Origin: Actinomycetota bacterium
GTDB lineage: Bacteria > Actinomycetota > Thermoleophilia > RBG-16-64-13
Assembly: GCA_003157225.1 (NCBI GenBank)
Contig: PMIZ01000429.1
Location: forward strand, 1 to 9,306
Reading direction: 5' to 3'
DNA length: 9,306 nucleotides
Part shown: positions 1 through 6,239 of the stretch, piece by piece
Layout of the letters: every line of letters starts with the position of its first letter
Numbering within the stretch: position 1 is the first letter of the stretch
Notes under the pieces: model-generated
Seen by the model: the letters and a program-made list of their open reading frames with translations, nothing else
Told to the model about the DNA's origin: nothing
The model's database searches: none
Translations under genes and position numbers: made by a program

Positions 1-203
1 AGCTTCAGGCCACATTCTCGTCATGGAAAGAGCTGGGGGAGAACTATCTGATAGGGCGGGAGTTCTGGTCCTACGAAGAGACAAAGCGATCTGGAGACGC
101 GATAAGCCGTGTTTACCAGGGACTCGTCGACAACAGCTACGGTCCTTGGCAGTTCAACAAATGGGACATGGATCTCGGAGTGGCGGCTGAGGGGACCATC
201 TAG
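1..203 (+). CDS. C-terminal fragment of a DUF1266-like protein (5' end outside window)
   Basis: The frame starting at base 3 is open from the window edge to a TAG at 201-203 and gives about 66 residues. The visible part contains FSSWKELGENYLIGREFW, which I recognise as the conserved C-terminal block of DUF1266 proteins, where an aromatic/Ser-Ser-Trp stretch is followed by a Gly-Arg-x-Phe-Trp motif. It ends with a Trp-rich tail (PWQFNKW). The function of DUF1266 proteins is not established, and no catalytic residues can be named. The gene converges on the dehydratase operon, with only 31 bases between the two stop codons and no clear terminator hairpin there. The family call rests on one motif recalled from memory. 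Confidence 0.55.
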   Translation, partial: LQATFSSWKELGENYLIGREFWSYEETKRSGDAISRVYQGLVDNSYGPWQFNKWDMDLGVAAEGTI

Positions 204-234
204 TCCGCGTCATCCTGACCCTTGGGTATTTCGC

Positions 235-1476
235 TCACAGCAACTCCAGGAAGCTCTCCATGGCCTGCCGGGATTTCTCCTGCTGAGGACCTCCGCGGGC
301 CAAAGCGTCGCCGTCGACGGCCAGGAAGGGGATGCCCGCCTCCATGAAGGCCGCCCTCACCACCGGGACCGAGCCTAACCCATGCCGGCAGCCCCAATGG
401 TTGAAGTGCACCGCCCCGTCGACGTTGAGCTGCTTCGCGAGCGCCACGTTCAGCCGTGCGCGGCGAGCTGAGCTACCCCACATCACGTTGTCCGTGAGGC
501 GCTTGGCCAGACCAGGGAAAGGATCCTCCGGATCGACGGTCTCCAGATGCATCTGGCCCATCTCCTCGAAGATGACCACGGCTCCGTGCTCCTGGATCAT
601 CGCGAAGAGCTCTGCGTCATGGTGGGGCACAGTGTGCAGCCACAGCAGCCGTTTGAGCTTGCGGCCGCCTCCGAGTGCCGGGGCCATCAGGTCACGCCGG
701 CCTTTCTCGGTGAGCAGCCGTTCGAAATCCTTGGCTCCCTCCTCGGTGACCCAGAGAAGCTGGCCGAGAAAGACAGTGGCGAAGGTGCTTCTGCCGTTCA
801 TCTCCAAGCGGCCGGCCAGGCGCTCGCTCATGATGTGGCCCCAGGCGGTAGACGCCCGGTTCGACAGCTCGATGGCCTTCCGGAGGTCGGGCTTGCGCCC
901 GGTCCAGCGCCCGATGTCCTCGTGGAGCACGCGCATCTGGTCGGCGACGTCGGCTACTACCTCGGGCGCGGCCTCCCCTTCGTCGGGAGGCAGGGGAACC
1001 CGGAGCTCACGGAACGGGACGTTGTGCCGGGTGGCCAGCAGCTCGAGGAGGCACTCCTTGCCGAGGCAGAGAGGCGTGGTACCGAGGCACATGGTGGGTG
1101 CGGGAAGCATGTCGTTCTCGACTGCGGCCAAGGCGATGCGGTGGTAGCTGCAGACATCGCGCGCGAGTGGCATGCGGGCCGCGGCGGACTCTACCGGCTC
1201 GCGCAAGTCGCTGCCGGTGAGGGTGGCCGAGCCGATCTCGGGGATCATCGGTGTGAGCTTGTACGAGGTCAAGAGCTCGGTGGGAAAGAGGTACGACACC
1301 CAGGGGACAATCGCGCCAGGCTTGAAGAGATCGAGGGCCGCGCTCAGTGCATGGAGGTCCATATAGCGGCGGGCGGTGGGTGACTTCAGGGCCTTCCAGC
1401 GGATCTGGGCCAGAAAAGCGGCGCGGATCAGCGAGGCGCTGAACGAGTCACCGGTGACGTCGGCCATGCCGGGCAT
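235..1476 (-). CDS. 2-hydroxyacyl-CoA dehydratase/benzoyl-CoA reductase family subunit (HgdB/FldB type)
   Basis: The 413-residue protein matches the larger subunit of the HGD-D superfamily. These heterodimers carry [4Fe-4S] clusters and, after ATP-driven one-electron activation, remove water from (R)-2-hydroxyacyl-CoA; related enzymes reduce aromatic CoA esters. Three family cysteines are visible: Cys109 in CSYHR, Cys137 in PLCLGKE and Cys363 in NHWGCRHG. Cys130 and Cys142 are extra. Other landmarks are KRLLWLH near 276, the FEEMG segment near 303, and the C-terminal DGD (388-390) followed by the usual S/T-R...SFLELL ending, so the C-terminus is complete. It lies 6 bp after the partner subunit in one operon. 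The start ATG (1474-1476) has an AAGGG about 10 nt upstream; Met4 is an alternative. No HgdC-type activator is in the window, so dehydratase, reductase and substrate cannot be separated by sequence alone. Confidence 0.88.
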   Translation of the reverse strand: MPGMADVTGDSFSASLIRAAFLAQIRWKALKSPTARRYMDLHALSAALDLFKPGAIVPWVSYLFPTELLTSYKLTPMIPEIGSATLTGSDLREPVESAAARMPLARDVCSYHRIALAAVENDMLPAPTMCLGTTPLCLGKECLLELLATRHNVPFRELRVPLPPDEGEAAPEVVADVADQMRVLHEDIGRWTGRKPDLRKAIELSNRASTAWGHIMSERLAGRLEMNGRSTFATVFLGQLLWVTEEGAKDFERLLTEKGRRDLMAPALGGGRKLKRLLWLHTVPHHDAELFAMIQEHGAVVIFEEMGQMHLETVDPEDPFPGLAKRLTDNVMWGSSARRARLNVALAKQLNVDGAVHFNHWGCRHGLGSVPVVRAAFMEAGIPFLAVDGDALARGGPQQEKSRQAMESFLELL

Positions 1477-1482
1477 GGGTCG

Positions 1483-2484
1483 CTAGCCCTTCTCGCTGAA
1501 TAGGTCGTCTTCTCCGAGGTCGCCCAGGAGGTCGTCGTCCAGCAACTGGGCCTCGAGGAACGCTTCCACCCGGGTGTGAAGCGGTCCGTTTGCGTCGAAG
1601 GGGAAGTCCACTTCGATCTCCAAGTAGGGCAGATGGCGCTCCGCGGCTAGCGCAGCAACCAGCAGGGCATCGTACGCGCCCGGGTCGCAGAAGCTCTGCC
1701 GGGCGTAGATGATCGAAGTGGGACGGGTCTCGTCCAGCCGGCGTACTAGGTGGTCTCGCCTTTGGCCGGTAGAGCGGCGCGGACACATGCCTGCCTCGAG
1801 CGCACGGGCAGCCAGGGCGGCGTAGTCGAGGGAAGGGGAGGCCGTCTGGGAGGTGGCGACCTCGCCGGAGGTCGGAGCCAAAGGTTTCCAACGATCGGGC
1901 GAGGTGCACGAATCCAGTCCCGAGACGTGGGACCCCAGCCGGCCGATCAGCCGGAGGAGAGAGTCATCGCTGAGGGGCCCGGCCACGAGAAACACCCCAC
2001 CGGGCCGCGGGGGCTCGGGGTAGTCGACGGTGGGCGGGTCGGCGGGGACCGCTGTGGAGGCCCCGGTCGCGCCGCCGCGGTCGGCGGCGCTGCCGACCGG
2101 CGCGAGCCACTCGTCGAGGCGGCGGAGGTCGGCGGCGAGTCGATGCTCCACCTCAGGTCCCGACGACCGCGGCATGGGCAGCACGAAGGTTCTCTCCGGG
2201 TGCGTGGCCGCCAGCAGGTCGCCCATGCGCCGCATGGCATCGCAGCCGCCGGCTACCACCAGACGATCGTCGCCATCGCCGGCGACGCCATCTGCGAGCA
2301 GCTCGTCCGCGGCCGCCACCAGCTTGGTCACGAACGGGCAAGTCATCGGGTGGATGCTGAGAGCTTCTCGCCTGGCAGGCGCATCGCCGTCGCGCAAATG
2401 GTTCCCGAGCCAGCGCGGGGAGTAGCCGTTGCGCGCCACCAGGTCGAGCGGGATGAGATTGCAGGTGTAATAGCAGTCTGGCAT
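1483..2484 (-). CDS. 2-hydroxyacyl-CoA dehydratase/benzoyl-CoA reductase family partner subunit (HgdA/FldC side)
   Basis: The 333-residue first gene of the minus-strand operon is the second HGD-D family subunit. Family landmarks run in order: an N-terminal IPLDLVARNGYSP block, Cys49 in CPFVTKL, Cys81 in GGCDAMRRMGDLL, an FLVAGPLSDD strand-turn near 165, Cys266 in SFCDPGAYD, LPYLEIEVDFP near 285-295, and the C-terminal TRVEAFLEAQ. Cys49, Cys81 and Cys266 are the expected three protein ligands of a [4Fe-4S] cluster, whose fourth site is left for water or substrate. Oddities are extra cysteines at 4 and 8 and an Ala/Gly/Pro-rich linker at roughly 131-162. The acidic tail (DDDLLGDLGEDD) is also unusual. 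The start ATG (2482-2484) is preceded by AAGGA about 9 nt upstream. It diverges from the CoA-transferase genes, consistent with shared pathway use. Substrate unknown. Confidence 0.87.
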   Translation of the reverse strand: MPDCYYTCNLIPLDLVARNGYSPRWLGNHLRDGDAPARREALSIHPMTCPFVTKLVAAADELLADGVAGDGDDRLVVAGGCDAMRRMGDLLAATHPERTFVLPMPRSSGPEVEHRLAADLRRLDEWLAPVGSAADRGGATGASTAVPADPPTVDYPEPPRPGGVFLVAGPLSDDSLLRLIGRLGSHVSGLDSCTSPDRWKPLAPTSGEVATSQTASPSLDYAALAARALEAGMCPRRSTGQRRDHLVRRLDETRPTSIIYARQSFCDPGAYDALLVAALAAERHLPYLEIEVDFPFDANGPLHTRVEAFLEAQLLDDDLLGDLGEDDLFSEKG

Positions 2485-2560
2485 GTCGTGAATCCTTGAC
2501 AGGTTATGGCTCGGGCCTCTCGATTACAAGCCCGGTCTCCCGCCAGGATGCTTCGTTCTT

Positions 2561-2573
2561 CAGCAGCTTGCTG
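2561..2573. promoter_or_regulatory. Candidate operator palindrome
   Basis: CAGCA and TGCTG form 5-bp arms around a 3-nt centre. The dyad ends 10 bp before the extended -10 of the CoA-transferase operon, in the place of its -35 element, where a bound repressor or activator would act on RNA polymerase. The arms are short, so chance is possible. Confidence 0.3.
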
Positions 2574-2583
2574 GGCCCTCCTG

Positions 2584-2592
2584 TGCTATAAA
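2584..2592 (+). promoter_or_regulatory. Extended -10 promoter element for scoA
   Basis: TGCTATAAA matches the extended -10 consensus (TGn then a hexamer, 5 of 6 to TATAAT). No -35 hexamer sits at 16-18 bp; TTGCTG at 2568-2573 is only 13 bp away. Extended -10 promoters can work without a good -35. The predicted transcript start is near 2599-2600, some 29 nt before the scoA ATG. Confidence 0.45.
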
Positions 2593-2628
2593 TGCCCAGA
2601 TGTCAACGCTGTCTGGAGGGCGCGCACG

Positions 2629-3333
2629 ATGAACAAGGTTTTCTCGAGTGCCGAGGCCGCCATCTTCGACATTGAGGATGGGGCGTCGATCTTGTGCGGG
2701 GGATTTGGGTTGTGTGGCAACCCGGAGAACCTCATCCGGGCGCTTCACAAGAAAGGCGTGAAGGATCTCACTATCATCAGCAACAACTGCGGCACCGACC
2801 TCTACGGGCTGGGCGTCCTGCTGCAGTCCGGCCAGGTGCGGAAAATGGTGTCCAGTTACGTTGGCGAGAACAAGAACTTCGAGCGCCAGTTTCTGAGCGG
2901 TGAGCTGGAGGTCGAACTCGTTCCACAGGGAACCCTCGCCGAGCGCATCCGCTGCGGGGGCGCCGGTATCCCGGCCTTCTACACGCCCACCGCGGTGGGG
3001 ACCATGTTGGCGGAGGGTAAGGAAGTCCGTGTGTTCGAGGGCCGGGAGTACCTCATGGAGAGGGGTCTGCGCGCCGACTTCGCCATAGTGAACGCCTGGA
3101 AGGGCGACCGGCTGGGCAACCTGGTCTATCGCAAGACGGCACGCAACTTCAACCCTCTCTGCGCGGCGGCGGGCATGATCACCATCGCCGAGGTGGAGAA
3201 CTTGGTGGAGGTGGGGGAGCTCGAGCCGGATCTTGTCCACACGCCCGGCATCTACGTGAACCGCGTGGTGAAGGGCGAATCCTACGAGAAGTGGATCGAG
3301 AAGCACACCGTCCGGCCGAAACCGCAGGCCTAG
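2629..3333 (+). CDS. scoA: Succinyl-CoA:3-ketoacid CoA-transferase, subunit A
   Basis: The 234-residue alpha subunit of a family I CoA-transferase, with subunit B, moves CoA between acyl-CoA (typically succinyl-CoA) and a 3-oxoacid such as acetoacetate, in the cytoplasm. The N-terminal CoA-transferase signature is present near residues 18-33 ([16 protein letters not shown]). Further ScoA landmarks are [34 protein letters not shown] split over the middle, [14 protein letters not shown], the Asn-Phe-Asn-Pro block and HTPGIYV near the C-terminus. The match to Bacillus-type ScoA, from memory, is close over the full length. I chose ATG 2629 because GGAGGG lies 8 nt upstream and the family N-terminus begins there; the frame stays open upstream to 2506, but that part looks non-coding. 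scoB follows after 29 bp. The physiological acid substrates are not fixed by sequence. Confidence 0.93.
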   Translation: MNKVFSSAEAAIFDIEDGASILCGGFGLCGNPENLIRALHKKGVKDLTIISNNCGTDLYGLGVLLQSGQVRKMVSSYVGENKNFERQFLSGELEVELVPQGTLAERIRCGGAGIPAFYTPTAVGTMLAEGKEVRVFEGREYLMERGLRADFAIVNAWKGDRLGNLVYRKTARNFNPLCAAAGMITIAEVENLVEVGELEPDLVHTPGIYVNRVVKGESYEKWIEKHTVRPKPQA

Positions 3334-3362
3334 TTCCCGGCCGAGCACATCAGGAGGCAACA

Positions 3363-4019
3363 ATGGCACTCACCAAAGAGCAGCAGGCCAAGCGGGTCGC
3401 GGCCGAGTTCAAGGACGGCTACTACATCAACCTCGGCATCGGCATGCCCACCTTGGTGAGCAACTACCTGCCGGAAGGCCTCGATATCTATATCCACTCC
3501 GAGAACGGCATCCTGGGCGCTGGCCCCTACCCCTATGAGGGCGAGGAAGATCCGGACCTCATCAACGCCGGCAAGGAGACTGTCACCGAACTACCCGGAA
3601 CCAGCTACTTCTCCAACGCCGATTCCTTCGCGATGGTCCGCGGAGGCCACTTGGACGCCACCGTTCTGGGAGCCATGGAGGTGTCGGAGAAGGGCGATCT
3701 GGCGAACTGGATGATCCCCGGCAAGATGATCAAGGGGATGGGCGGGGCGGGAGACATCGTAGTCGGCGCCAAGCACGTGATCATCATGATGGACCACTGC
3801 ACCAAGGAAGGGTCGCCAAAGATCCTCAAGGAGTGTACCCTACCCCTGACCGGCAAGCGGTGCGTGAACTTGGTCGTCACCGACATGGCGGTCATCGAGG
3901 TCACGCCTGACGGTCTCTTGCTTCGCGAAGTCGCTCCAGGGATGACCGCGGAAGATGTGCAGAAGCTGACCGAGCCGAAACTGACGGTCAGCGGCTCTCT
4001 CAAGACCATCGAAGTATAG
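3363..4019 (+). CDS. scoB: Succinyl-CoA:3-ketoacid CoA-transferase, subunit B
   Basis: The 218-residue beta subunit pairs with ScoA and carries the covalent catalytic residue. Glu47 sits in the canonical signature [11 protein letters not shown] (residues 44-54); it forms the glutamyl-CoA thioester intermediate in family I CoA-transferases. Other landmarks are [10 protein letters not shown] (23-32), [27 protein letters not shown], the [13 protein letters not shown] block, and [10 protein letters not shown]. Length and all blocks agree with ScoB, so this pair should be active. The start ATG has a strong AGGAGG at 3352-3357, 5 nt upstream. It is followed after a 77-bp gap with two inverted repeats by a second CoA-transferase pair, which is clearly related but not a recent copy. 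Confidence 0.94.
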   Translation: MALTKEQQAKRVAAEFKDGYYINLGIGMPTLVSNYLPEGLDIYIHSENGILGAGPYPYEGEEDPDLINAGKETVTELPGTSYFSNADSFAMVRGGHLDATVLGAMEVSEKGDLANWMIPGKMIKGMGGAGDIVVGAKHVIIMMDHCTKEGSPKILKECTLPLTGKRCVNLVVTDMAVIEVTPDGLLLREVAPGMTAEDVQKLTEPKLTVSGSLKTIEV

Positions 4020-4024
4020 GTAAA

Positions 4025-4050
4025 CGGGTGTCCAGGGCGCTTGACACCCG
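4025..4050 (+). other. Intercistronic stem-loop between scoB and the second CoA-transferase
   Basis: CGGGTGTC (4025-4032) is perfectly complementary to GACACCCG (4043-4050): an 8-bp stem with a 10-nt loop, starting 6 nt after the scoB stop. No T-run follows, so it is not a standard intrinsic terminator. It may block 3' exonucleases or adjust expression between the two gene pairs. Confidence 0.5.
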
Positions 4051-4064
4051 CAGGAGTAACACGA

Positions 4065-4081
4065 CCCAGACCGGGCCTGGG
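4065..4081 (+). other. Second, weaker intercistronic stem-loop
   Basis: CCCAG (4065-4069) pairs with CTGGG (4077-4081), with a 7-nt loop, just before the AGGAG Shine-Dalgarno at 4086-4090 of the next gene. Together with the 8-bp stem upstream it makes this gap structured, while the gap between scoA and scoB has no comparable element. Confidence 0.3.
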
Positions 4082-4096
4082 ATTTAGGAGAGGGCG

Positions 4097-4786
4097 ATGC
4101 CCAAGAACAAAGTAGTGAGCCTCCAGGAAGCGATTTCCAGTCTCGAATCGGGGATGACCATCGCGATAGGGGGCTTCCTCTCCCAGGGGGATCCACTCAC
4201 GTTGATCCACGGGGTACTGGAATCGGACCTGAAGGACCTGACGATCATCTCGTGCACGGCGGGCTTTCGGGACAGAGGCATCGTCGAGCTGGTGAAGGCG
4301 GGCAAGGTCCGCAAGATCGTCGCCAGCCACATCGGCACCACGCCCGACGTGGTGAAGGCATACCATGCGGGCCAACTAGAGGTTGAGTTGGTGCCGCAGG
4401 GCACGCTTGCCGAGCAGTTGCGCGCCGGCGGCGCCGGACTCGGGGGCTTCCTCACCCCCACTTCGGTGGGGACGGTGATGTCGGAGAGCAAGCAGCACCT
4501 CGAGATAGACGGCAAGACCTATGTGCTGGAAAGGGCCCTCAAGGCTGACGCCGCTCTGGTCCGGGCTCACGACGGCGACACATGGGGCAACCTGAGGTAC
4601 CGGGGTACAGCCTCGAACTACAATCCGCAGTGCGCGGCCGCTGCGCGGTACACCATCGCCGAGGTGGAGTACCTCTACAGCCCGGGCGAGATCTCTCCGG
4701 ATAGCGTACACACGCCGGGCATCTACGTGCATTCTGTCGTGCGATCCGATCTCGTCTACCGCGGCTCGGCTCACCCCACCTGCTGA
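4097..4786 (+). CDS. atoD: Acetate/acetoacetate-type CoA-transferase, alpha subunit (AtoD-like)
   Basis: The 229-residue alpha subunit of a second family I CoA-transferase resembles E. coli AtoD more than the ScoA just upstream. It has the glycine-rich signature at about 19-33 (GMTIAIGGFLSQGDP), VRKIVASHIGTTP near 75-87, a [24 protein letters not shown] stretch in two blocks, LERALKADAALVRAH, a YNPQCAAAA block and HTPGIYV. AtoD-type enzymes transfer CoA between acetyl-CoA and acetoacetate or short-chain fatty acids. ATG 4097 has AGGAG 6 nt upstream, and the family N-terminus starts there. The beta-subunit gene begins 30 bp after the stop. The alpha subunit looks intact; its partner carries an altered catalytic residue, so whether the dimer transfers CoA is open. 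The short tail after residue 220 is not conserved. Confidence 0.88.
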   Translation: MPKNKVVSLQEAISSLESGMTIAIGGFLSQGDPLTLIHGVLESDLKDLTIISCTAGFRDRGIVELVKAGKVRKIVASHIGTTPDVVKAYHAGQLEVELVPQGTLAEQLRAGGAGLGGFLTPTSVGTVMSESKQHLEIDGKTYVLERALKADAALVRAHDGDTWGNLRYRGTASNYNPQCAAAARYTIAEVEYLYSPGEISPDSVHTPGIYVHSVVRSDLVYRGSAHPTC

Positions 4787-4816
4787 CAGCCTTAACAGAA
4801 GAGCAAGGTGCCATAC

Positions 4817-5497
4817 ATGGATATCAAGAACGTCATCGCCGCTCGCGCGGCGCAAGAACTCAAGGATGGCCAGGTGATCAACCTGGGCATCGGCATCCCC
4901 ACCCTGGTGGCCAATCATGTGCCGCCGGGCGTCGACGTGGTTATCCAGACACAAAATGGGGCCATTGGCGTCGGCCCGGTCCCCGAGGCGTTCTGCTCCG
5001 ACCCGGATAGGGCCAACGCCGGAGGGCAGCCCATCACCCTAATCGCCGGGGGAAGCTTCTTCGACTCGGCTGCCTCGTTCGCCATGATCCGCGGTGGGCA
5101 TCTCGACATGACCTTCCTCGGCACCTTCCAGGTGGACGGTGAGGGGAACATTGCGAGCTACGAGGTCCCCGGAAGGATCGTGGCCGGTATGGGTGGGGCC
5201 ATGGACCTGTTGGTCGGCGCGAGGATCGTCAACGTCGTCACCGAGCACTGCTCCAAAGACGGCGAGACGAAGCTGCTCAAGGAGTGCACCTTCCCGCTCA
5301 CCGGAGCATGCGAAGCCGACGTCATCATCACCGAGCGGGCGGTCTTTAGGCGCTTCCCGGACACCGGTTTCGTCCTGGAAGAAGTCGCCCGGGGCTACAC
5401 CCTCGACGACATCGAGGCCTGCACCGACATGAACTACGTCGTTTCCGAAAACGTCAAGATGGACGCCTACGGCCCTGAACCTGGAGCGGAAGAGTAG
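4817..5497 (+). CDS. atoA: AtoA-like CoA-transferase beta subunit with catalytic Glu replaced by Gln
   Basis: This 226-residue protein matches family I beta subunits over its full length: NLGIGIPTLVAN (22-33), ANAGGQP, SFAMIRGGHLDMTFLGTFQVD, VPGRIVAGMGGAMDLLVGA, EHCSKDGETKLLKECTFPLTG and a final LEEVA block. The catalytic signature, SENG in ScoB above and in E. coli AtoA, here reads TQNG, so the covalent glutamate is Gln46 (CAA, 4952-4954). As I remember E. coli AtoA, alignment from Met1 to this site is ungapped and places Gln46 on Glu46. I start at ATG 4817 (MDIKNVIAARAAQEL) because it matches AtoA and has AAGGTG 6 nt upstream; an in-frame GTG at 4808 would add three residues. The rest of the protein shows no decay. 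It may be a slow or altered CoA-transferase, a hydrolase or a CoA-ester-binding protein; the activity is uncertain. Confidence 0.85.
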   Translation: MDIKNVIAARAAQELKDGQVINLGIGIPTLVANHVPPGVDVVIQTQNGAIGVGPVPEAFCSDPDRANAGGQPITLIAGGSFFDSAASFAMIRGGHLDMTFLGTFQVDGEGNIASYEVPGRIVAGMGGAMDLLVGARIVNVVTEHCSKDGETKLLKECTFPLTGACEADVIITERAVFRRFPDTGFVLEEVARGYTLDDIEACTDMNYVVSENVKMDAYGPEPGAEE

Positions 5498-5504
5498 CAA
5501 AGCT

Positions 5505-5523
5505 CTCACCCTCTGGGGGTGAG
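5505..5523 (+). other. Stem-loop after the CoA-transferase cluster
   Basis: CTCACCC (5505-5511) pairs perfectly with GGGTGAG (5517-5523) across a 5-nt loop, 7 nt after the atoA-like stop. The following bases are GTGGTTCGG, not a U-tract, so intrinsic termination is doubtful. It may be a weak terminator or mRNA 3'-end element separating the cluster from the next gene. Confidence 0.4.
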
Positions 5524-5546
5524 GTGGTTCGGAAGAGGTTGGTCGC

Positions 5547-6239
5547 ATGAAGCGCTTGTTGCGGCATCTTCTCGTGATCGTCTTGGTGGTGGTGTGGATC
5601 GGCGCTGTGGTTTATCCGAATCCGCGCCCGTTCTTCGTTTCCGTCGCGCGGTTGCGGCATCCTCCGGTGGACGGGCAGGCGGCAGCGGGTGTTGCCGCCA
5701 CGCTGCCAAACGACTACAAGGCCATCGAGGACTTCTCCAACAGCTATGTCACATGGAAGCCCGCGTGGACGGTGTACGGACTGCCCTGGTACTTCCCGAC
5801 GGTCACGGAAGTGCTGGCCGACCACGCGGGGGACTGCCAGGCGCAGATGTTGCTGATGGCGAGCATCCTCGAGGCCAAAGGCATGCCCTACACGCTGATG
5901 TACTCGTTCGACCACGTCTGGGTAGACTACCCGGGCAGGGCTGTCACCGCTTTGGAGGATCCGGCGACCTCGTTCGTCTCGAACTCCGGCAAAGGCTGGC
6001 TGGCCTGGCTGCCGCACAAGTTCCCCATCTGGTCGGTTATCAAGGTGCGTGTGGCTTTCCACTGGACGCCGATGCCGCTTTTGCTGAAGTTACTGATCCT
6101 GCTAGGCGCAGGCGTGATCGTCGGCTATGGCGAGCGCCGCTTCTTCCGACGTCTAGGGCGCGCGCTCTGGTCACCCCTTGCTAGAGTCGAGACAACGCCT
6201 CCACGATCGCGTCTCTATGGGTGGCTACGTATGCGCTAG
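5547..6239 (+). CDS. Membrane-anchored transglutaminase-like cysteine protein
   Basis: This 230-residue protein has an N-terminal hydrophobic segment at about 7-23 after a positively charged start (MKRLLRH), and a second hydrophobic segment at about 176-194 followed by a basic tail (GERRFFRRLGR). Between them is a transglutaminase-like core: Cys97 in HAGDCQAQMLLMASIL, His123 in DHVWVDY, and an Asp candidate at 138 in ALEDPATSF. This order Cys-His-Asp and the GDC context are typical of transglutaminase/protease-fold domains, which cleave or crosslink amide bonds. The basic ends of both segments suggest cytoplasmic termini with the core outside the membrane. ATG 5547 has GAGG 8 nt upstream. The 3' end overlaps the convergent DUF3795 gene by 59 bp. 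Substrate and link to the CoA-transferase genes upstream are unknown. Confidence 0.7.
   Translation: MKRLLRHLLVIVLVVVWIGAVVYPNPRPFFVSVARLRHPPVDGQAAAGVAATLPNDYKAIEDFSNSYVTWKPAWTVYGLPWYFPTVTEVLADHAGDCQAQMLLMASILEAKGMPYTLMYSFDHVWVDYPGRAVTALEDPATSFVSNSGKGWLAWLPHKFPIWSVIKVRVAFHWTPMPLLLKLLILLGAGVIVGYGERRFFRRLGRALWSPLARVETTPPRSRLYGWLRMR

Larger units (their letters stand above)
2485..2628. promoter_or_regulatory. Divergent control region between the dehydratase and CoA-transferase operons
   Basis: This 144-bp gap must serve both operons. It holds a 13-bp interrupted palindrome (CAGCA-GCT-TGCTG, 2561-2573) just upstream of a plus-strand extended -10 (2584-2592), and a second weak dyad, CGGGC 2512-2516 with GCCCG 2530-2534. 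On the minus strand TGTAAT, read from about 2527 down to 2522, resembles a -10 but has no matching -35. A co-regulator binding here is an inference from the divergent layout and the palindrome. Confidence 0.5.

Noticed and set aside
332..1383. Long plus-strand frames opposite the HgdB-type gene (332-1147 and 547-1383)
   Set aside because: They lie antisense to a gene with clear family motifs, their translations are Arg/Ser/Ala- or Gly-rich without recognisable motifs, and high GC content makes such frames common.
2496..2501. Perfect TTGACA on the plus strand in the divergent region
   Set aside because: At proper spacing the sequence is CTCGAT/TCGATT, a poor -10; the bases overlap the Shine-Dalgarno region of the minus-strand gene.
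2520..2543. tRNA-like 3' end (TCGATTAC ... CGCCA)
   Set aside because: No matching acceptor, D or anticodon stems upstream; the resemblance is only local.
2506..2628. Upstream extension of scoA to ATG 2506
   Set aside because: The family N-terminus begins at 2629, which has a good Shine-Dalgarno; the extension would contain the promoter and palindrome and resembles no known domain.
4041..4046. Perfect TTGACA as the -35 of an internal promoter before the AtoD-like gene
   Set aside because: No -10-like hexamer lies 16-18 bp downstream (4064-4069 reads ACCCAG), and the bases are part of the 8-bp stem.
4097..5497. Second CoA-transferase pair as a recent duplication of scoAB
   Set aside because: The two pairs differ throughout, each resembling a different subfamily (Sco versus Ato), so they are old paralogues.
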